In this document: piece by piece, positions 18,341 to 30,919 of the stretch
Position numbering within the stretch: the first letter of the stretch is position 1
Layout: each line of letters begins with the position of its first letter
Translations under genes and position numbers: made by a program
Notes under the pieces: model-generated
The model's input: only the letters and a program-made list of their open reading frames with translations
What the model was told of the DNA's origin: nothing
Database searches by the model: none
NCBI GenBank assembly: GCA_917880885.1
Contig: OU862933.1
Coordinates: 11,933,679-11,997,678 of the forward strand
Source: Limnephilus marmoratus
Lineage: Eukaryota > Arthropoda > Insecta > Trichoptera > Limnephilidae
DNA: 64,000 bases
Reading direction: 5' to 3'

Positions 18341-18906
18341 TGTGTCGGACGTATTTGGCATATTTTGTATTATGTATTTGGCTATGTAAAATATTGTGTT
18401 TAATAAATAAATTGTCAGGGTGAGGCGAGCGAGCAGAGGGAATTTTGTTGCCATCGGGCACTTTCACTGGATTCTCGGAATCCGGACCCGATGGCCAACG
18501 TCTTTAATGGGTTCTACGAATCCTCCCTAAGCATAACGGCCCAACAATGACATAGCAACGGCAGAGTGCTCTAGCATTCTACCTAATAAATAGGGTCTAG
18601 AAGCCTTTCCAAACCAGTCAGTAATCAACTAACCACCTTCGCGTCAACATCTCTCTCTGCCTGCCCGCCCTTGCTCTGACCTGCTTCCATTCGCCTCTTT
18701 TCTTTTCTGACCATCGCCTTACCCCTGGACCTCGGACACTCTACGCTCTACGGATCAGACCCGGCTAGTTAAAAGGAACTACGAGCCCTTGGATCACCTT
18801 CAGACAAGCGGACAGCCCTGAGACGCTCTCCCGACTTCTTAACGCCCCGTGGATCGGAACCACCCCCTGTTTCTACAGTCTTGTGTTCCTCATCCTGTGT
18901 GGTACA
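18341..18906 (+). mobile_element. Solo LTR with 5 bp duplication
   Basis: Begins TGTGTCGGACG and ends GTGTGGTACA; ACTAT stands directly before (18336-18340) and after (18907-18911). Contains AATAAATAGGG at 18585-18595, a TATA-like box, in a GC-richer body than its surroundings. No internal region is present, so this is a recombination remnant. Confidence 0.65.
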
Positions 18907-18911
18907 ACTAT

Positions 18912-19311
18912 ATATCAAAAAAGTGTCCACATGTTACAATTTTAATGATATTTAATATTCAAAAATTGTTTAACAATAATAGTAGTGTAAACAAACCCAT
19001 CAGTGATTTTGCTATTATAGAAGAAGCAGTTATTTTAAGCCTATTTTGAATTTTGTTTCAAGAAGACAGAGAGAATAATATTTTCCTCTTGGTAAAAACT
19101 TTAATTTAAATTTAAAAATGTCTTTGAACTTAAAACTTCTTAACCGTTCCTAAATACACTAAAGCCTTTTGGAACGCTCATTTAAATTAATACTACTGAA
19201 ATAATAATAAAACCCTGAAACGGGAAGTCGGAAAGAAGACGCTCTTTTTCAAAATTCTGATGATAAAATTGTGAAGGTAATTTTTTCTGTATTAAATATT
19301 TTAAAAATCAT
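18912..19311. other. No gene recognised
   Basis: AT-rich, no domain or repeat placed. Confidence 0.35.
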
Positions 19312-19752
19312 TAAACTACGCAACGGATTTTGATTATTGTTTTTGGGGTGCTATGCCGTTTTGGGCTACCTCCTTCTTTACCACAGCGTTGCAGTGTCCG
19401 AAACGTTGGCTAAAGAAGGTGGTAGCGCAACACGGCATAACACCCCGAAAACAAATAACGAAAATACTTTTGGCCGTGAAAATCTAAAAACGTATCTACG
19501 CAACGGATTTTCATGCGGGTCTCACCAATAGATAGAGTGATTCATATGGAAGGTTTTTTAGATATATAATTTGTCATTTTTTTTTGTAAATTGGTTGAAA
19601 TACATAAATAAAGGGAGCGGGCTGGCAAGCGGGCAGCGGGCTGGCATGCGGGCGGCGTGCATTTGATTTAACAGATGGCGTTGGTTATAAAGGTTGGTTA
19701 ATGACGTGACATTGTCTCGTTAGCCACAGCAATGTGTGTCCGGGTCTGCTAG
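19312..19752 (+). mobile_element. Helitron-like copy D with internal insertion
   Basis: The 3' end CCGGGTCTGCTAG then T (19749-19753) fits CTAG|T. Shares ACGCAACGGATTTTCATGCG and CCAATAGATAGAGTGATTC with the fragment at 6002-6290. A 16 bp stretch CTACGCAACGGATTTT occurs twice, at 19316-19331 and 19496-19511, around a foldback sequence. Confidence 0.6.
19340..19453. repeat. Foldback sequence inside Helitron D
   Basis: Arms GGGGTGCTATGCCGTTTTGG and CGGCATAACACCCC with inner partners CCTTCTTTACC and GGCTAAAGAAGG form a long imperfect palindrome, a MITE-like unit. Confidence 0.7.
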
Positions 19753-22158
19753 TTACAAATAAAATAATGTTAGTACCTACTGTATCGCTTGGTTCCCACA
19801 ATCAGCTCCAATTTTGAAAAATAATAGTCTATTGATCGTGAATAATGTTGCACATTACCGCAGACTACCGAAATTATTATGTTTGATTATCATTTATCAA
19901 AAGTATCCTGTTAAAATTTAGAAATCTGATATAAATACTTATTCTAGAAATTCAAAGATAAAAATCAGTTCTTATTTATGATTTCGAGTATTTTTGTCAA
20001 GACCCCTAGTCAATCAGAAAGATTTTGTACAATTTGTAAGTCAATATGAACTCTTTCATCTTATGTGGCAACTATGAGACTCTCTTTTGTGCCACTTTTT
20101 GGTGGCCCTTTTTAAGGGTATGAAATTTTAAGACCACTACAAAGCATAAAGCCGGTACCTGTGTAATATTTCTTAAGCGTTTCAACCCTTTTACGTTACC
20201 CGAATCGCGGAATCTCCCGAATCGATCGTATTACCGAAACTAAAAAGCTCAAAGGTCAAAATTTTACTCCGCGTGATTTCATTCCGCCCGCTTCACTCAA
20301 TTGTGGAAACCTTTGGAAATTGTGGAAATCCCCAGAGTTGATTTGATTCCCGGCAATGTCCCCGCTGGGAAATTCGGCGACCGCACGCCCGCGAGTAGTT
20401 CCAGGAGCCCGGGGGCGGGGGCGACGCCCAAAGGCGTGCAGAGAAACCAATATTATTAACTTCGCCATCATAATGCGATTGACATAATTGACTTGCTGGT
20501 ATTATGCAAAAGGTTGGCAACCAATGCGCGATATTTAATAAATGATTTTACTGAGAAGAGTCCTTTATTTCGCGATTTCGTGATAATCTGTCATCATCGG
20601 TTCTCTTTGACCTATGTTCAAATTAAAACGAACTTTGTGTTTTTCCCCGTATCTGTAAAGTTTGTGAAAACTAAAATGTAGTCGTCAAAGGGATAAAATT
20701 TAGCCAATGTTCAATAAGGATAAGTTTAGAACGTGAAAATGAAAAAAAATTGAGTGGTAAATAAGTTCGATTTATAAAGTTTTATAGATCAATAGATTTT
20801 GATGATATAAAAAATATAGTTCTGTTGTATAAATTTATCGCACGCCACTCTCGATATGAAGGTGGTATGTCGCATGCCACAGTCCCGAGGACACCCCCAG
20901 AGCCGATAGGGGTTGATAAGACCCTCCTCACTGTGGCCGAGGTCCATCATGCCCGATGACAATCGCCCGTCGAACCTCCAACATGAAATGTACGTGAAAC
21001 CTGAAACCCCTTTCGGCTATCTTTCAGTCATATCATTAATTTGTTCGGCCATTTTTCATAAATCTTTATGGCAGATTTCAGAATAACCGGAATTTTTTCC
21101 ATTGTGTTTTACGCGGGATTTGAGATTGGCGATGGATTGTAATGACCTTTATATTGCGAATCTCAGCTCGATTTGGTACCTACCTAATTTGTGCGTAATA
21201 ATAAAAATAATTGGATACAGTGCTGTCTTCTTATTTTTATACACAGTTATATATTTTATATTAAGTTATATAATTGATTGGCATTTGTCATAATTATTAA
21301 CTAATATTTTTAATAAATGAACTACGTGAGCGTAATACTAAATGTTTGGTGTTATATGTATCCTGCATAATTCTCGATCATTGAATTGAATTTCTATTCT
21401 TGATTAAGTGTCTTTTTCAAAATTAGAACTGATTGTGTGAAGAATAGGCCACTTGCATACATTTTTTAATATTTTTATTTCGGTTTAGACAAATATTCTA
21501 GGACATTCCGTATTTCTTATCGTGTTTTTGAAACCCTGGCGATTTTTTGAAAATCTGACCATTTTTTATAAACTTGAAAGACGGGACATAATTTTGTGAG
21601 TGCAAAAAAACAATAATTACACAGCCGAAAATCATTTAAAAAAAGACGTTTTCCTCACGAATGGCACAGGAGAATAACGGCGATTTCCAAAAATATTACA
21701 TTTCATAAATATTTTTTTCCTTGATCCATCTTATTGATCATTAATATTATAATGTTCAACATCTATATATGACTAAATCCAAATATTTTGCAATAAAACC
21801 AGGTTATAAATAATGACTAAAATTAATTAAAGACGTAGTTGTATCAACAATACGAAACATGTTTGTAAACAAGTTTGAAGAAGGTTTGCATAAAATATAT
21901 TTAGTTGGTCTGTTTTCACAGTGAGATTATATCGAACAGAGATTATTTTAAACATATAACTTGATCTTGTGCCCCTTTTTGATAACATCTAAATGTTGAG
22001 ATTTAAATATTATACTGTAAGAAAACTGTACTTGTAAATTATAATTATGAATTAAAGTATCATTAACATATTTCATAAATGAATTTTATAAAATATATAA
22101 CGATAAAACTATACTAACAGACAGAACAATTAGTCATAATAGCCTGATATAGTTTTAC
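19753..22158. other. No gene recognised
   Basis: Mostly AT-rich. GC-richer islands at 20250-20440 and 20830-20985 have short frames on both strands but no domain. Confidence 0.4.
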
Positions 22159-22530
22159 ATGACAAATTTAAAAAAAAAAACTTACATCATTGATGTCGCT
22201 ATTCCAAATTCCTGTAATATTCAAAAATTTGTTTCTGAAAAAATAAAAAATAAATATACAGATTTAGGAAATGCGATTAAAAGAATTTGTCATTCTCAGA
22301 CTATAAAAAAATTAACAATTGTTATTTCGGCTATTGGCATTATACCGAGCTCTCTCATTCAAAATTTAAGCTTATTAGATTGGCCAAAGAATTTATATGA
22401 AAAATTGAAAAAATCAGGCATTTTAAATACATGTAGGATTACGAAAGATTTTTTTAATATTTATTTTGAGGGATCAGTAGGATCTATCGGTCCAGCGAGG
22501 AGTTCTACCGAGCCGAACCCTCTGATATGA
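22159..22530 (+). pseudogene. C-terminal fragment of a non-LTR element ORF
   Basis: Open for 123 codons. KKTYIIDVAIPNSCNIQKF, then IVISAIGIIPSSL and KKSGILNTCRITKDFFN are the ordered landmarks of a C-terminal domain that I associate with insect endonuclease-type non-LTR elements (possibly R4/Dong-like). The tail EGSVGSIGPARSSTEPNPLI is also recurrent in such elements. Nothing upstream continues the reverse transcriptase, so the copy is 5'-truncated. Clade assignment is from memory. Confidence 0.55.
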
Positions 22531-24314
22531 AAATATCTGGAGTCGGTGAATTATTTTCCCATTTGCTCTCTGGTAGGTTGACATGTTATTCTTGTATTAT
22601 TTTGTATTTATTATACTTATAGAGTGCACTTCCATAGCGTGGATTGACTAGATGATCATTTGCGGAAAAGTGTGTGGGGAAGGGTTTTGTTTTTCTTGTG
22701 GGGAAGATGTTACCCGGACATGTCGTAAGATATTATACAATTTGATTTTGTTAAAATCAGCACCGTTATCATTACGCTCCTAAGACAGCCGCTACGTAAA
22801 GCATAATCTGTACGATGTTCACTTCATAACACCTGTCAAAACGTCAAACCAACCAATAAGTTCACAGGCAACAAACAATACAGCTAATGAATTTTAAGTG
22901 TCAATTTTTTTCCAAGTCATTGTAAAATCCATGCAACCGACCTATTCAAACAAGCCATACAAGTACATACCAAAATATCTATAATAGAAATATATCTTTT
23001 AATAGAAAATAATTTTTGTTATTTTCAAAAACGGAACTGAGTTTTCAAGAATTCCGGCGTTCCTGTGATTTCTCACGGGTCTATGCTAGTTTATAATAGT
23101 AACTGAAGCTAAGATCCCACCTTAACTGTGCTATGATCTATTTAATAAAATCTATGAAACATTCTGTGACTGAAGGCTTTCTATGCAATACGATAGAAAC
23201 CCAAAGTTGGATCGACATCAACTTTCGTTCTATGATTAAGAACGAGGATGAACCGTCATAAAACTATGTCTTGGTAAACGATCGTTGCTTCTTTCTCATT
23301 TCTGCATAATCTTATAGGTAGGTACATATTCTCAATCACTCGAACGCGACATGTCTTCGTTTGGCGTTCTTGATTTTTTTAACCAGCATATATTCTGCTG
23401 GCCTGTCTCCGTTCATCTACTTTACCTCCCCTTACCATCTGAGCGTCCCTTTCTTAGTCATGTTCATATAGCTTACATCAACGTAGTTTTCTTTCCTAAT
23501 CTTCACATGCGTTTCAGGGATCCTTTTTTTCAGCATTTCAATCATTATTTTGAAATGTGTCAAACTAGTATGTGAAAATTGGACGGCGATGAATATTTTT
23601 TAAAAACATGGACGCTTCGAAAATTGAACGATTCTATCGCATTGAGAAACATCTATTATGACCTTTTCAAGAGGGCAAAACATTATACATTATTGTAAGA
23701 AATTTATTATTTCATCATCACAGAAATATACCCTGTGGCAGCCCATGACTTATGAGTATGATAGAGTGCTAAGTTTCAAAAATTCGACAGCGCCGCGCCG
23801 GTTCAAGACCGGACCTTAACCCAACGTTATTTATTTAGTTACAAAAATACATTTACAGTTTAAGGAAGCTTTGACTGTCCAACTAGGTAGGTCTCCCGTT
23901 CTAGGTTAGTCAAATTGACATGTTTCGTACATATTAGCTAGGAAGGTTCATAGTACTAGAATCAATTAATCGAAAATACAAGAAAAAGTGTAATCGAAGT
24001 GAGTAGGTATATACCAGGAAAACAGTAAAAGAAAAGAAAAGTAAAATTTGGGAACAAAAGAAATGTATAAGGCGCTCGTAATATATAATTCGGATAACAT
24101 TTTTTAATAATATTTCTGACTCCGTCCTGCCTAAATCTAGTAACTATTTAGTTATTTTTGGACCGAAGGTTGAAACTTCACATAATTTTAATTGTGAAGG
24201 GATTTTATATATATAATTTTGGTCCTATTTTTTGATAAGCCGCTGTGTTTCTTATTAGAATAGAAAGGTCATTTATGGCCTTACTTCTGGTTTGATGTTT
24301 GTGTTCGACTGTTT
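22531..24314. other. No gene recognised
   Basis: AT-rich, no placed repeat; a small unmatched frame at 23351-23575. Confidence 0.4.
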
Positions 24315-24842
24315 TCAGTTTATATTTTTATGAGCATACATTATTATATTTTTAAAGTAACACTGTCGAACATCTAGTACATTAAATTCCCCGAAGAGAG
24401 CGTCGCTCGGATATCTGAAAGGTTTCTTCATAATAACACGTAAAATAGATTTTTGTGCCTTCAATAACTGGTTAAATATTAATTTTCCTGTACCCCCCCC
24501 CCCAATGCAGCCGTAGGTGATGATCGAATTACAAAGGCCGTAATATGCATTTTTTAAGTAGTGTGTTTTTAAAATTTCCCGCAATGAAATAAATATATGA
24601 ATCTGTGTACCCACTCTTTTGGCTTCATTTTCTATTTGGTATTTCCATTTGAGGATATTGTCAACTATAACCCCTACATATTTAATAAGTTTAACACACT
24701 CAAAAATTTCACATTTACGTGGAGAGTTATTATTTCCAAAGCTACAATTAATTTTATGTATAATAAGGTGATAAGTGTTTTGGGTAGTCCTGCAATGGTA
24801 GTGCCGAAAGTTAGGTATTTAGTATTTGATATGTTTAATTAA
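24315..24842 (-). pseudogene. LINE reverse-transcriptase C-terminal fragment
   Basis: On the minus strand the 24842-24600 part reads like IKYVGVIVDNILKWKYQI in broken frame, followed by the open 24614-24315 part with AYYGLCNSIITYGCIGGGG, LLKAQKSILRVIMKKPFRYP and FNVLDVRQCYFKNI. These are the regions after the palm domain in Jockey/R1-like ORF2. A C-run at 24496-24505 encodes the Gly stretch and may itself be a slippage mutation. The two ends are truncated. Confidence 0.7.
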
Positions 24843-25260
24843 CAATACATTTTGTAGGTATTACAAATATTTTCAATTTTCTCTCATTGTTTTTCCAATT
24901 TTCTCTCATTGCTGAAATGTTTGTTTTTCTGTGCCTGTAGACATCACGCGAAGTAATTATTTTTGCAATCCTTTTCTATTCCTACAGCAATTGTAAAATA
25001 TTATTCCCTCGAGTCTTGGGACATGGAAACCGGAACCGGGGAAACTTTTAATGTTTTGTTTTTGTAAACTGCATTCACGCGTTTGTTTGTTTTACTGAAC
25101 GACAACTTTCTATTAACATTTTATATCCACACTCTTATATTATAATACACATGTTATATGATTTTTATAATTAGTAATTCCTACGACAGTGAAAAATCAG
25201 CATTTTATTTATTTATTTATTTATTCTTAGTACATTTACATTACAAAGGTATAATATATT

Positions 25261-25298
25261 GTCCTCCACACTAGGAGTTCACCTGTGTTGTGGAGGAC
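25261..25298. repeat. LINE 3' UTR hairpin
   Basis: GTCCTCCACA at 25261-25270 pairs perfectly with TGTGGAGGAC at 25289-25298. Confidence 0.85.
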
Positions 25299-25436
25299 AT
25301 TTTTCAGATGTAAATTATAAATTATAAATTGTGAATAGTAAAACAAAAGAGTGTTAATAGCTAATATAAAAAAGAGAAACAATAAAAATCAAAATATAAA
25401 ATCGACGTCAATTCGACAAAAATTATAAATTAAAGT

Positions 25437-26297
25437 TTAAAAGGTTGTAGCCAGTTTCTTATGTTTTTTTTTGTATTCAATAATATTAGTTGTTTTATAT
25501 TGTGTAGGAAGAGAATTGTATAGTTTTATAGCCTGGTATCTGTAGTGTTTTTGTCCAAAGGATGTGTTTGTTTTTGGTATTTGTAGTTGGAGAGCATGTC
25601 TTGTTCTAGTATTGCGAGAGTTTTGTGAAATGTTAAATGTGGATAAGTTCTTGTAAAGGAAAGTTAGTATTTGTTTTGAATGTAATTTTTGAATTTTCAG
25701 CACTGGGAATTTTTCGAGTATGATTGATGTGGGTGTTAGTAATGGTAACTTAAGTATTACTTTTATTAGGGTTTTCTGAGCTTTAAACAGTGTATTAATG
25801 TATTTTTTACTGGTACAGCCCCAGGCAATAATGCCATATTTCATTATGGATTGTGTAAGTGCGAGGTATATATTTTTTATATCACATATGTTTAAAATAT
25901 TTCTCAAGTTTTTAAAAAAGTAAATCAACTTGTTTAGTTTTCCTATTACCGAATTTATATGTTTATCCCATTTTATATAACGGTCGAAGTATATACCAAG
26001 ATATTTAATATTTTCCGTTTGTGTAATTGGGGGACAGTCGCATGGGGTTTGTGTTGATATATCAATGGTTGATTGACAGGAATGTATTTTAAGGTGGATG
26101 TTATTGGAGGGTTGGCCTCTCGAATTTATGCTGAAAGTTATGAATTTTGTTTTATCTATATTTAAAGTTAATAAGTTAGAATCGAGCCATTTTTTAGAAA
26201 TATTTAAACCAAGTTCTGCTTTTGGGGTTAATGTTTTCCAGTCTTTGGCCTTAAAGAGTAACACAGTGTCATCAGAGGAAATGCTTAGCGTTTAAAG
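25437..26297 (-). pseudogene. LINE ORF2 C-terminal half (open frame)
   Basis: Reading starts in ISSDDTVLLFK, the YxDD catalytic box with Ser where Ala is usual, then KWLDSNLLTLNIDKTKFITF, IKYLGIYFDRYIKWDKHI, LTQSIMKYGIIAWG and LFKAQKTLIKVILKLP. The 275-codon frame after the first Met has no stop and ends KKLATTF. The remainder of the reverse transcriptase and any endonuclease are absent, so the copy cannot move. Closest to the fragment at 24315-24842 but clearly another family. Confidence 0.8.
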
Positions 26298-27744
26298 TTT
26301 ATCGAATAAAACTTTTTTTTCCTTATAATTAATCATGCTTTTTTTACACATGCAGTTTCATTATTGAGTCATATATTCGTGACAAAGTTGGACTTTGTTT
26401 TATTTGTATTTGCAAATAAGGTGGAGTTTATAAACAAATATAGGCAAGTATATTATATCCTTGTAGGACAATGGGATTGATTTTTTCGTAATACTAATAA
26501 AATTTATGGATTACTTGCATACAGCATATTTCAAACCCATTATTCGACTTCGAAAAAAAAATTATAAAAAATTCACAATGGAAAACTTTTCGAATAAGTT
26601 ATTTGTACGTTTGCTAAAAAAAATAAATGTTACACCATTTGCAATAATATATGTTACAACCTAATAATAATTTTATATAATGAAAAATATAAAGTGTACC
26701 CTTATAATAATTAATCTGAGATTCTTTGAACTTGGGTGTGTTATTATAGTATTAGCATTATTTGTTTGTTTATAATACAAACGTTATTATATCCAATGTA
26801 CATTTTGGTTGTGTTTTTAAGGTAAAGTTTAAATGTTTATATACGTTAGGTATTTATATTTCAGAATATTTCTTGGTACTGAACTTAAAAATTTTACGCT
26901 ATTTAAATGTTTGTTTTTAATCATTTTGATAAAACAAGTGACCTTTCAACGAGCAGTTGAAAGTAAGTTTGTAACTCACCGGAAGCTAAAAATACGTACC
27001 TACGATCCGAAGGGGGTTCACCAGTCACTTCACCACTTATATAATATCGTGTCTGTACCTTTTGGTCTTTTCACTTACATCATACATATTCTTAAGTAAA
27101 AATTGTTTTATATTTGTGACTTTGGCCATCTTCGCACAGCAGTCATGTAATGGAGAGCGGTAAAAGAGAAAAAGCAATAGAACATATATCATTTTATATA
27201 ATATTATTGGTTAGGCATTACAATATGTTTATTTTGTTGTAAATTTATTTATATCACAAGGATGGTAGTTAGGTACTCTTTGGATTTAATAGAGACACCT
27301 GATGGTTTGAAAATAGAATTCAAAACAAGTAAATAACTGACATCGTCTGTTTTATGAATAATTTTCTTGTCATTGTGAAAACTTACGAGTTGTGTATTAA
27401 TTGACAACTAACTACTTATGCAAGTTTCAAGTCATAAAAGGATTGCACTGATTGAACTTAACTATTGGATGAAATTACGGAGGCCTCCAAGCATTAAGAA
27501 CTACAAAACAAGGTTGGTGGATCTGTTATTTTCCCTGGAGTTTTCTTTGTGCCATTCTTTGTGATATATTTGTCCGCGCAAGTAGAGTTTTCATAATCAT
27601 ATCTTTGGGTATTAAGCCCAGAGGGTCTGGGGTTATTTATACACCTCAGACTCGCATATTATAATGCAATTATAATAGGGATGGAGGGGGTCAAAAACTA
27701 GCAAAATTCGTCTTACGTAATAAATGAATGGCCCCTAATGCATA
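26298..27744. other. No gene recognised
   Basis: AT-rich; the 26833-27099 frame has no recognisable domain. Confidence 0.4.
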
Positions 27745-28006
27745 TTTTCATCCCGTGTCAAAATATCCCGACAAAGTATCCTACAGACAAACTAACGTAA
27801 AACCTAACCTCACCTAAACTCACCTACTTTACAGGATGTCTATATTATTTTTGTCCCATTTTACTATTTTTGAAGAATAATTTATTGTCTTTATAGGAGG
27901 ATTCTGTATTGTTTTCGTCCAATTTCTTTGTTAAGTTAGGATATGTTAGGTTAAGTTAGGTTTTCGTAAATATTTCGTTGGGGGATGTTTTGTCGCGGGA
28001 TGAAAA
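27745..28006. repeat. Foldback element with ATCCCG-CGACA-type arms
   Basis: Left arm TTTTCATCCCGTGTCAAAAT... and the complement of the right arm, TTTTCATCCCGCGACAAAAC..., each continue into AAAACCTAACCT-like sequence. About 260 bp. The arm words resemble the GACA-TTCATCC units of the element at 53752-54272. Confidence 0.65.
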
Positions 28007-29585
28007 GTCGCGGAACCCCTTTTACTACCCCCGCGGGAATAATTTCGTCATAATTTGATAGTTATTATTTTAAATCTTTAAAAAAAAACAACTTCGATAT
28101 CACACAAAACTCTCAAGTAGAGTACTTGTATTTATTACGGGAGTTGGATACGCGCCATAAAATATATTTAAATACATTTGGGCATTAGTCTCATTTAAAT
28201 TAATAATTTATGCTATGGGACCATGGGGGCACCAACTATGGTGGTTGTATTATATTGAATTTACCTATGTGACATTGAAATTCAGTATATTCATGCATTT
28301 TCTTACCTCTGTGGGGCAGGCAATTACTTTCGACGTGAGTGTTGTTTAAAGCCAAGAGATGTCAGTACTAATCAAATCATTAACCCATAATTGAATTATT
28401 GTTGTGAAGTTTTGGCATGTACGATTAATGTGCAAAATTCATATTCATTGTTTGAACTTTCTTCCTGTGATAAACATCTGTTGAGATTATGCAATACCGC
28501 CTTGGCAAAATTCAATATTTGAAAGAAACTAGTGTCGTTTGTCTGGACATAGTGTGGAGAGCTGCATTCTCTGAGTGAGTATTGGTTTGTTTTCACTGAG
28601 GATTTTGGAATAGCTGTATAATCTGTTTTGTGTCACATAGGGAAGAGTTCATCTTTCATTAATTTACATAGGGTAACATTCCCCTCGTGTCTGGGGCTAT
28701 TTACACGCCCCTACAGGAGTTTTAAGGCGTATTTGAAAAAAATAAACATTACACTAGATTTTTCCACGGACTAGTATCGTTTCTAATGATGGCCTAATTT
28801 TCACCGATCAGTGTATAGCCCCTCGACGTAATACCCTATTTATTCAAATAAATTCAAACAGCAATTTTCCCCATAAACGATATTCAAAAACAATATTTTT
28901 CCACGGTGGAAACACGATCGTAAAAACATGCGAGAAATTTTGAAAATTCGTTCCTTTTCCGTATTCAAATTCAGCCCTCAGACAACCGGATTTCCCTTTT
29001 CACGGCTCCTGTCAATGTTTTATTACTTTCCAAGAGGAGAAGAGGCCTTTAGTGGCTGAAATCGTACCGATCTCTCAAATCCTCCAATGGCTTTGTCAAT
29101 CGCCCGATTTTTATTTGAATGTCAAGAGAGGTGTCGATAAGTGAGCGGTGACGAGAGGTGATAAAAAAATTGTTCAATGCTTTCGAATTGGAATTTTCTT
29201 TTCGTGTTCCGGCTCTTAGTATTGTCCTCACTTTGAAGAATAAATCGATGCTACATGAATATATTATTATAACTTTAGATGCTCACATATTAAATTAAGT
29301 TTTAGTGAGGTCTTTAAGACGAAATTTATGACAAATATAGATTATAATAGTGGCGTTTATTTTCCAATTACTGAGCAAATTTCTTCAAAATATTTGCCAC
29401 ATTTAACTTTGAAAGATAAACGATGAAGGTGAATTTATTAGATAATGTTTTAAGGCATTTTTTTAAATTATTCTCTGAATCCGTATTTTCATGGGGGGGA
29501 GAGGCAGGGGGAGGGGGGGGGGGAGTGGATGTGGGGGTTTAAATTTTTTTCTTAATTATTTATCTATCTATCTATCTATCTTCTA
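28007..29585. other. No gene; G-run and (TATC)n microsatellite
   Basis: A G-rich tract at 29492-29535 and a TATC repeat at 29562-29582. No coding signal. Confidence 0.5.
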
Positions 29586-30047
29586 TCTTCTTTCTATATA
29601 TAAATAAAAATGAATCGCCAAAATGTATGTACGCGCATAACTTCTGAACGACTGCACCAAATTGGATAATTCTTTGTTTTATGTGTTCGTTATTGTCTGG
29701 ACGAGGTTTGTATAAAACTACTGGTGAGCTTTGGCATCATGAAATTTGTATAAAAAAATTGCAATAGGTGGCACGAGAGTTGTTTGAAAGCTGAATGTAA
29801 CGGGAATGAATGTATAGGAGGGAAAAAGGGGGAGGGGAACTCAGGAAGGGGATTTGCGGGATGGGGAAAGGGGGGAGAGTAGAGTGGGAAGAGGGAAGGT
29901 GGGGGAGGCGGAGTGGGAACGCGAGAGGAGAAGGGGATGCGGGGGAGGAAGGGGAGGCGGAAGGGGGATGGGACGAATGGTAAAGGACTCAGGGAAAAAC
30001 AATTTCCTTATTAAATGGCATAGCAACGCATGCCGGGAACCAGCTAG
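29586..30047 (+). mobile_element. Non-autonomous Helitron B
   Basis: The 5' part TCTATATATAAATAAAAATG and AATCGCCAAAATGTATG, and the 3' end CATGCCGGGAACCAGCTAG then T (CTAG at 30044-30047), match insect Helitrons. The start is 29586 if the host A at 29585 is used, or 29593 by similarity. A purine-rich core as in Helitron A. Confidence 0.65.
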
Positions 30048-30919
30048 TTTATTATAATTATGACGTGTGAATCTTTGACTAGTTTTGTTAACTGATTTCA
30101 TTCAAATATCAGCTACCTTTTAACGTATAATTGAAAATATATGTCTAAATGCATAATTGTATCTTATTTTAATATATTGTTTATAAATGAAATTTTCTAA
30201 GCGTAATGGCTCTTAATTGAAAGATATTGCAAATTGAAATGAGATATTTGAAGATTTGCTTAATTTAATTGAATATCTAGCTCCATTCCAAAAATATTGT
30301 AATATTATAAAATAATATCGTTGGTATTAATTTAGTATTGACACACTATCTTTTTTTAAATACAAGTTAATATTGTATCCATTGAATTCTTATTCCATTT
30401 CATAATCTAACGAAAATAGAGAAAGTTCAACCCTTTATGCTTATGAAAAATTGGTTCTCCCACTTATTAAACTCCGTAACAAGTCACCAGAAATGTTACA
30501 TGGAGGAAAAGGGAGTCTGTAAGTCGGTCCTCCGGGCGCTGGCTTAACTCGGATAATGCGCGAATGTGCACAGAAAAACTGGATAAACCTCAAGATTAAT
30601 CGAAAGCCTTATCTCAGACTGATCGCGGCAGGAGGCTGTTTCTGTATCCAATTTTGGGACCCTCTGCCATGGCTGTGAAAAAGTGATGATCATTTCGGAG
30701 CTTTGCGTACTTACCGGGAATGTATGTCGCAACTTATCAGAACTTTAAATCTTAATATCATTGGATGTGTCAAATCTAATCTAAGTTCGTGATTCCAAAG
30801 GATAAAATCATTTTATGATAGTTTTAATACCCACCTATCCCAGTGATTTAAACACTTTCATGATATTTGTTTTTTGTTGAATAAAAAGCATTTCGAAACT
30901 CAATTCAGCATTCAGATTA
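30048..30919. other. No gene recognised
   Basis: A GC-richer patch at 30480-30720 lacks a recognisable frame. Confidence 0.35.

Larger units (their letters stand above)
25200..26297 (-). mobile_element. 5'-truncated LINE with 3' UTR hairpin and (AAAT)n tail
   Basis: The coding part 26297-25437 is followed by a 3' UTR with hairpin (25261-25298) and a tail of tandem TTTA (plus strand, 25205-25228). Truncated at its 5' side exactly before the reverse-transcriptase DD box. No target duplication found. Confidence 0.75.

Noticed and set aside
20256..20520. Two overlapping minus-strand frames of 71 and 75 codons
   Set aside because: GC-rich patch open in several frames at once; no recognisable domain.
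29841..30101. Pro/Ser-rich minus-strand frame
   Set aside because: Shadow of the purine tract in Helitron B.
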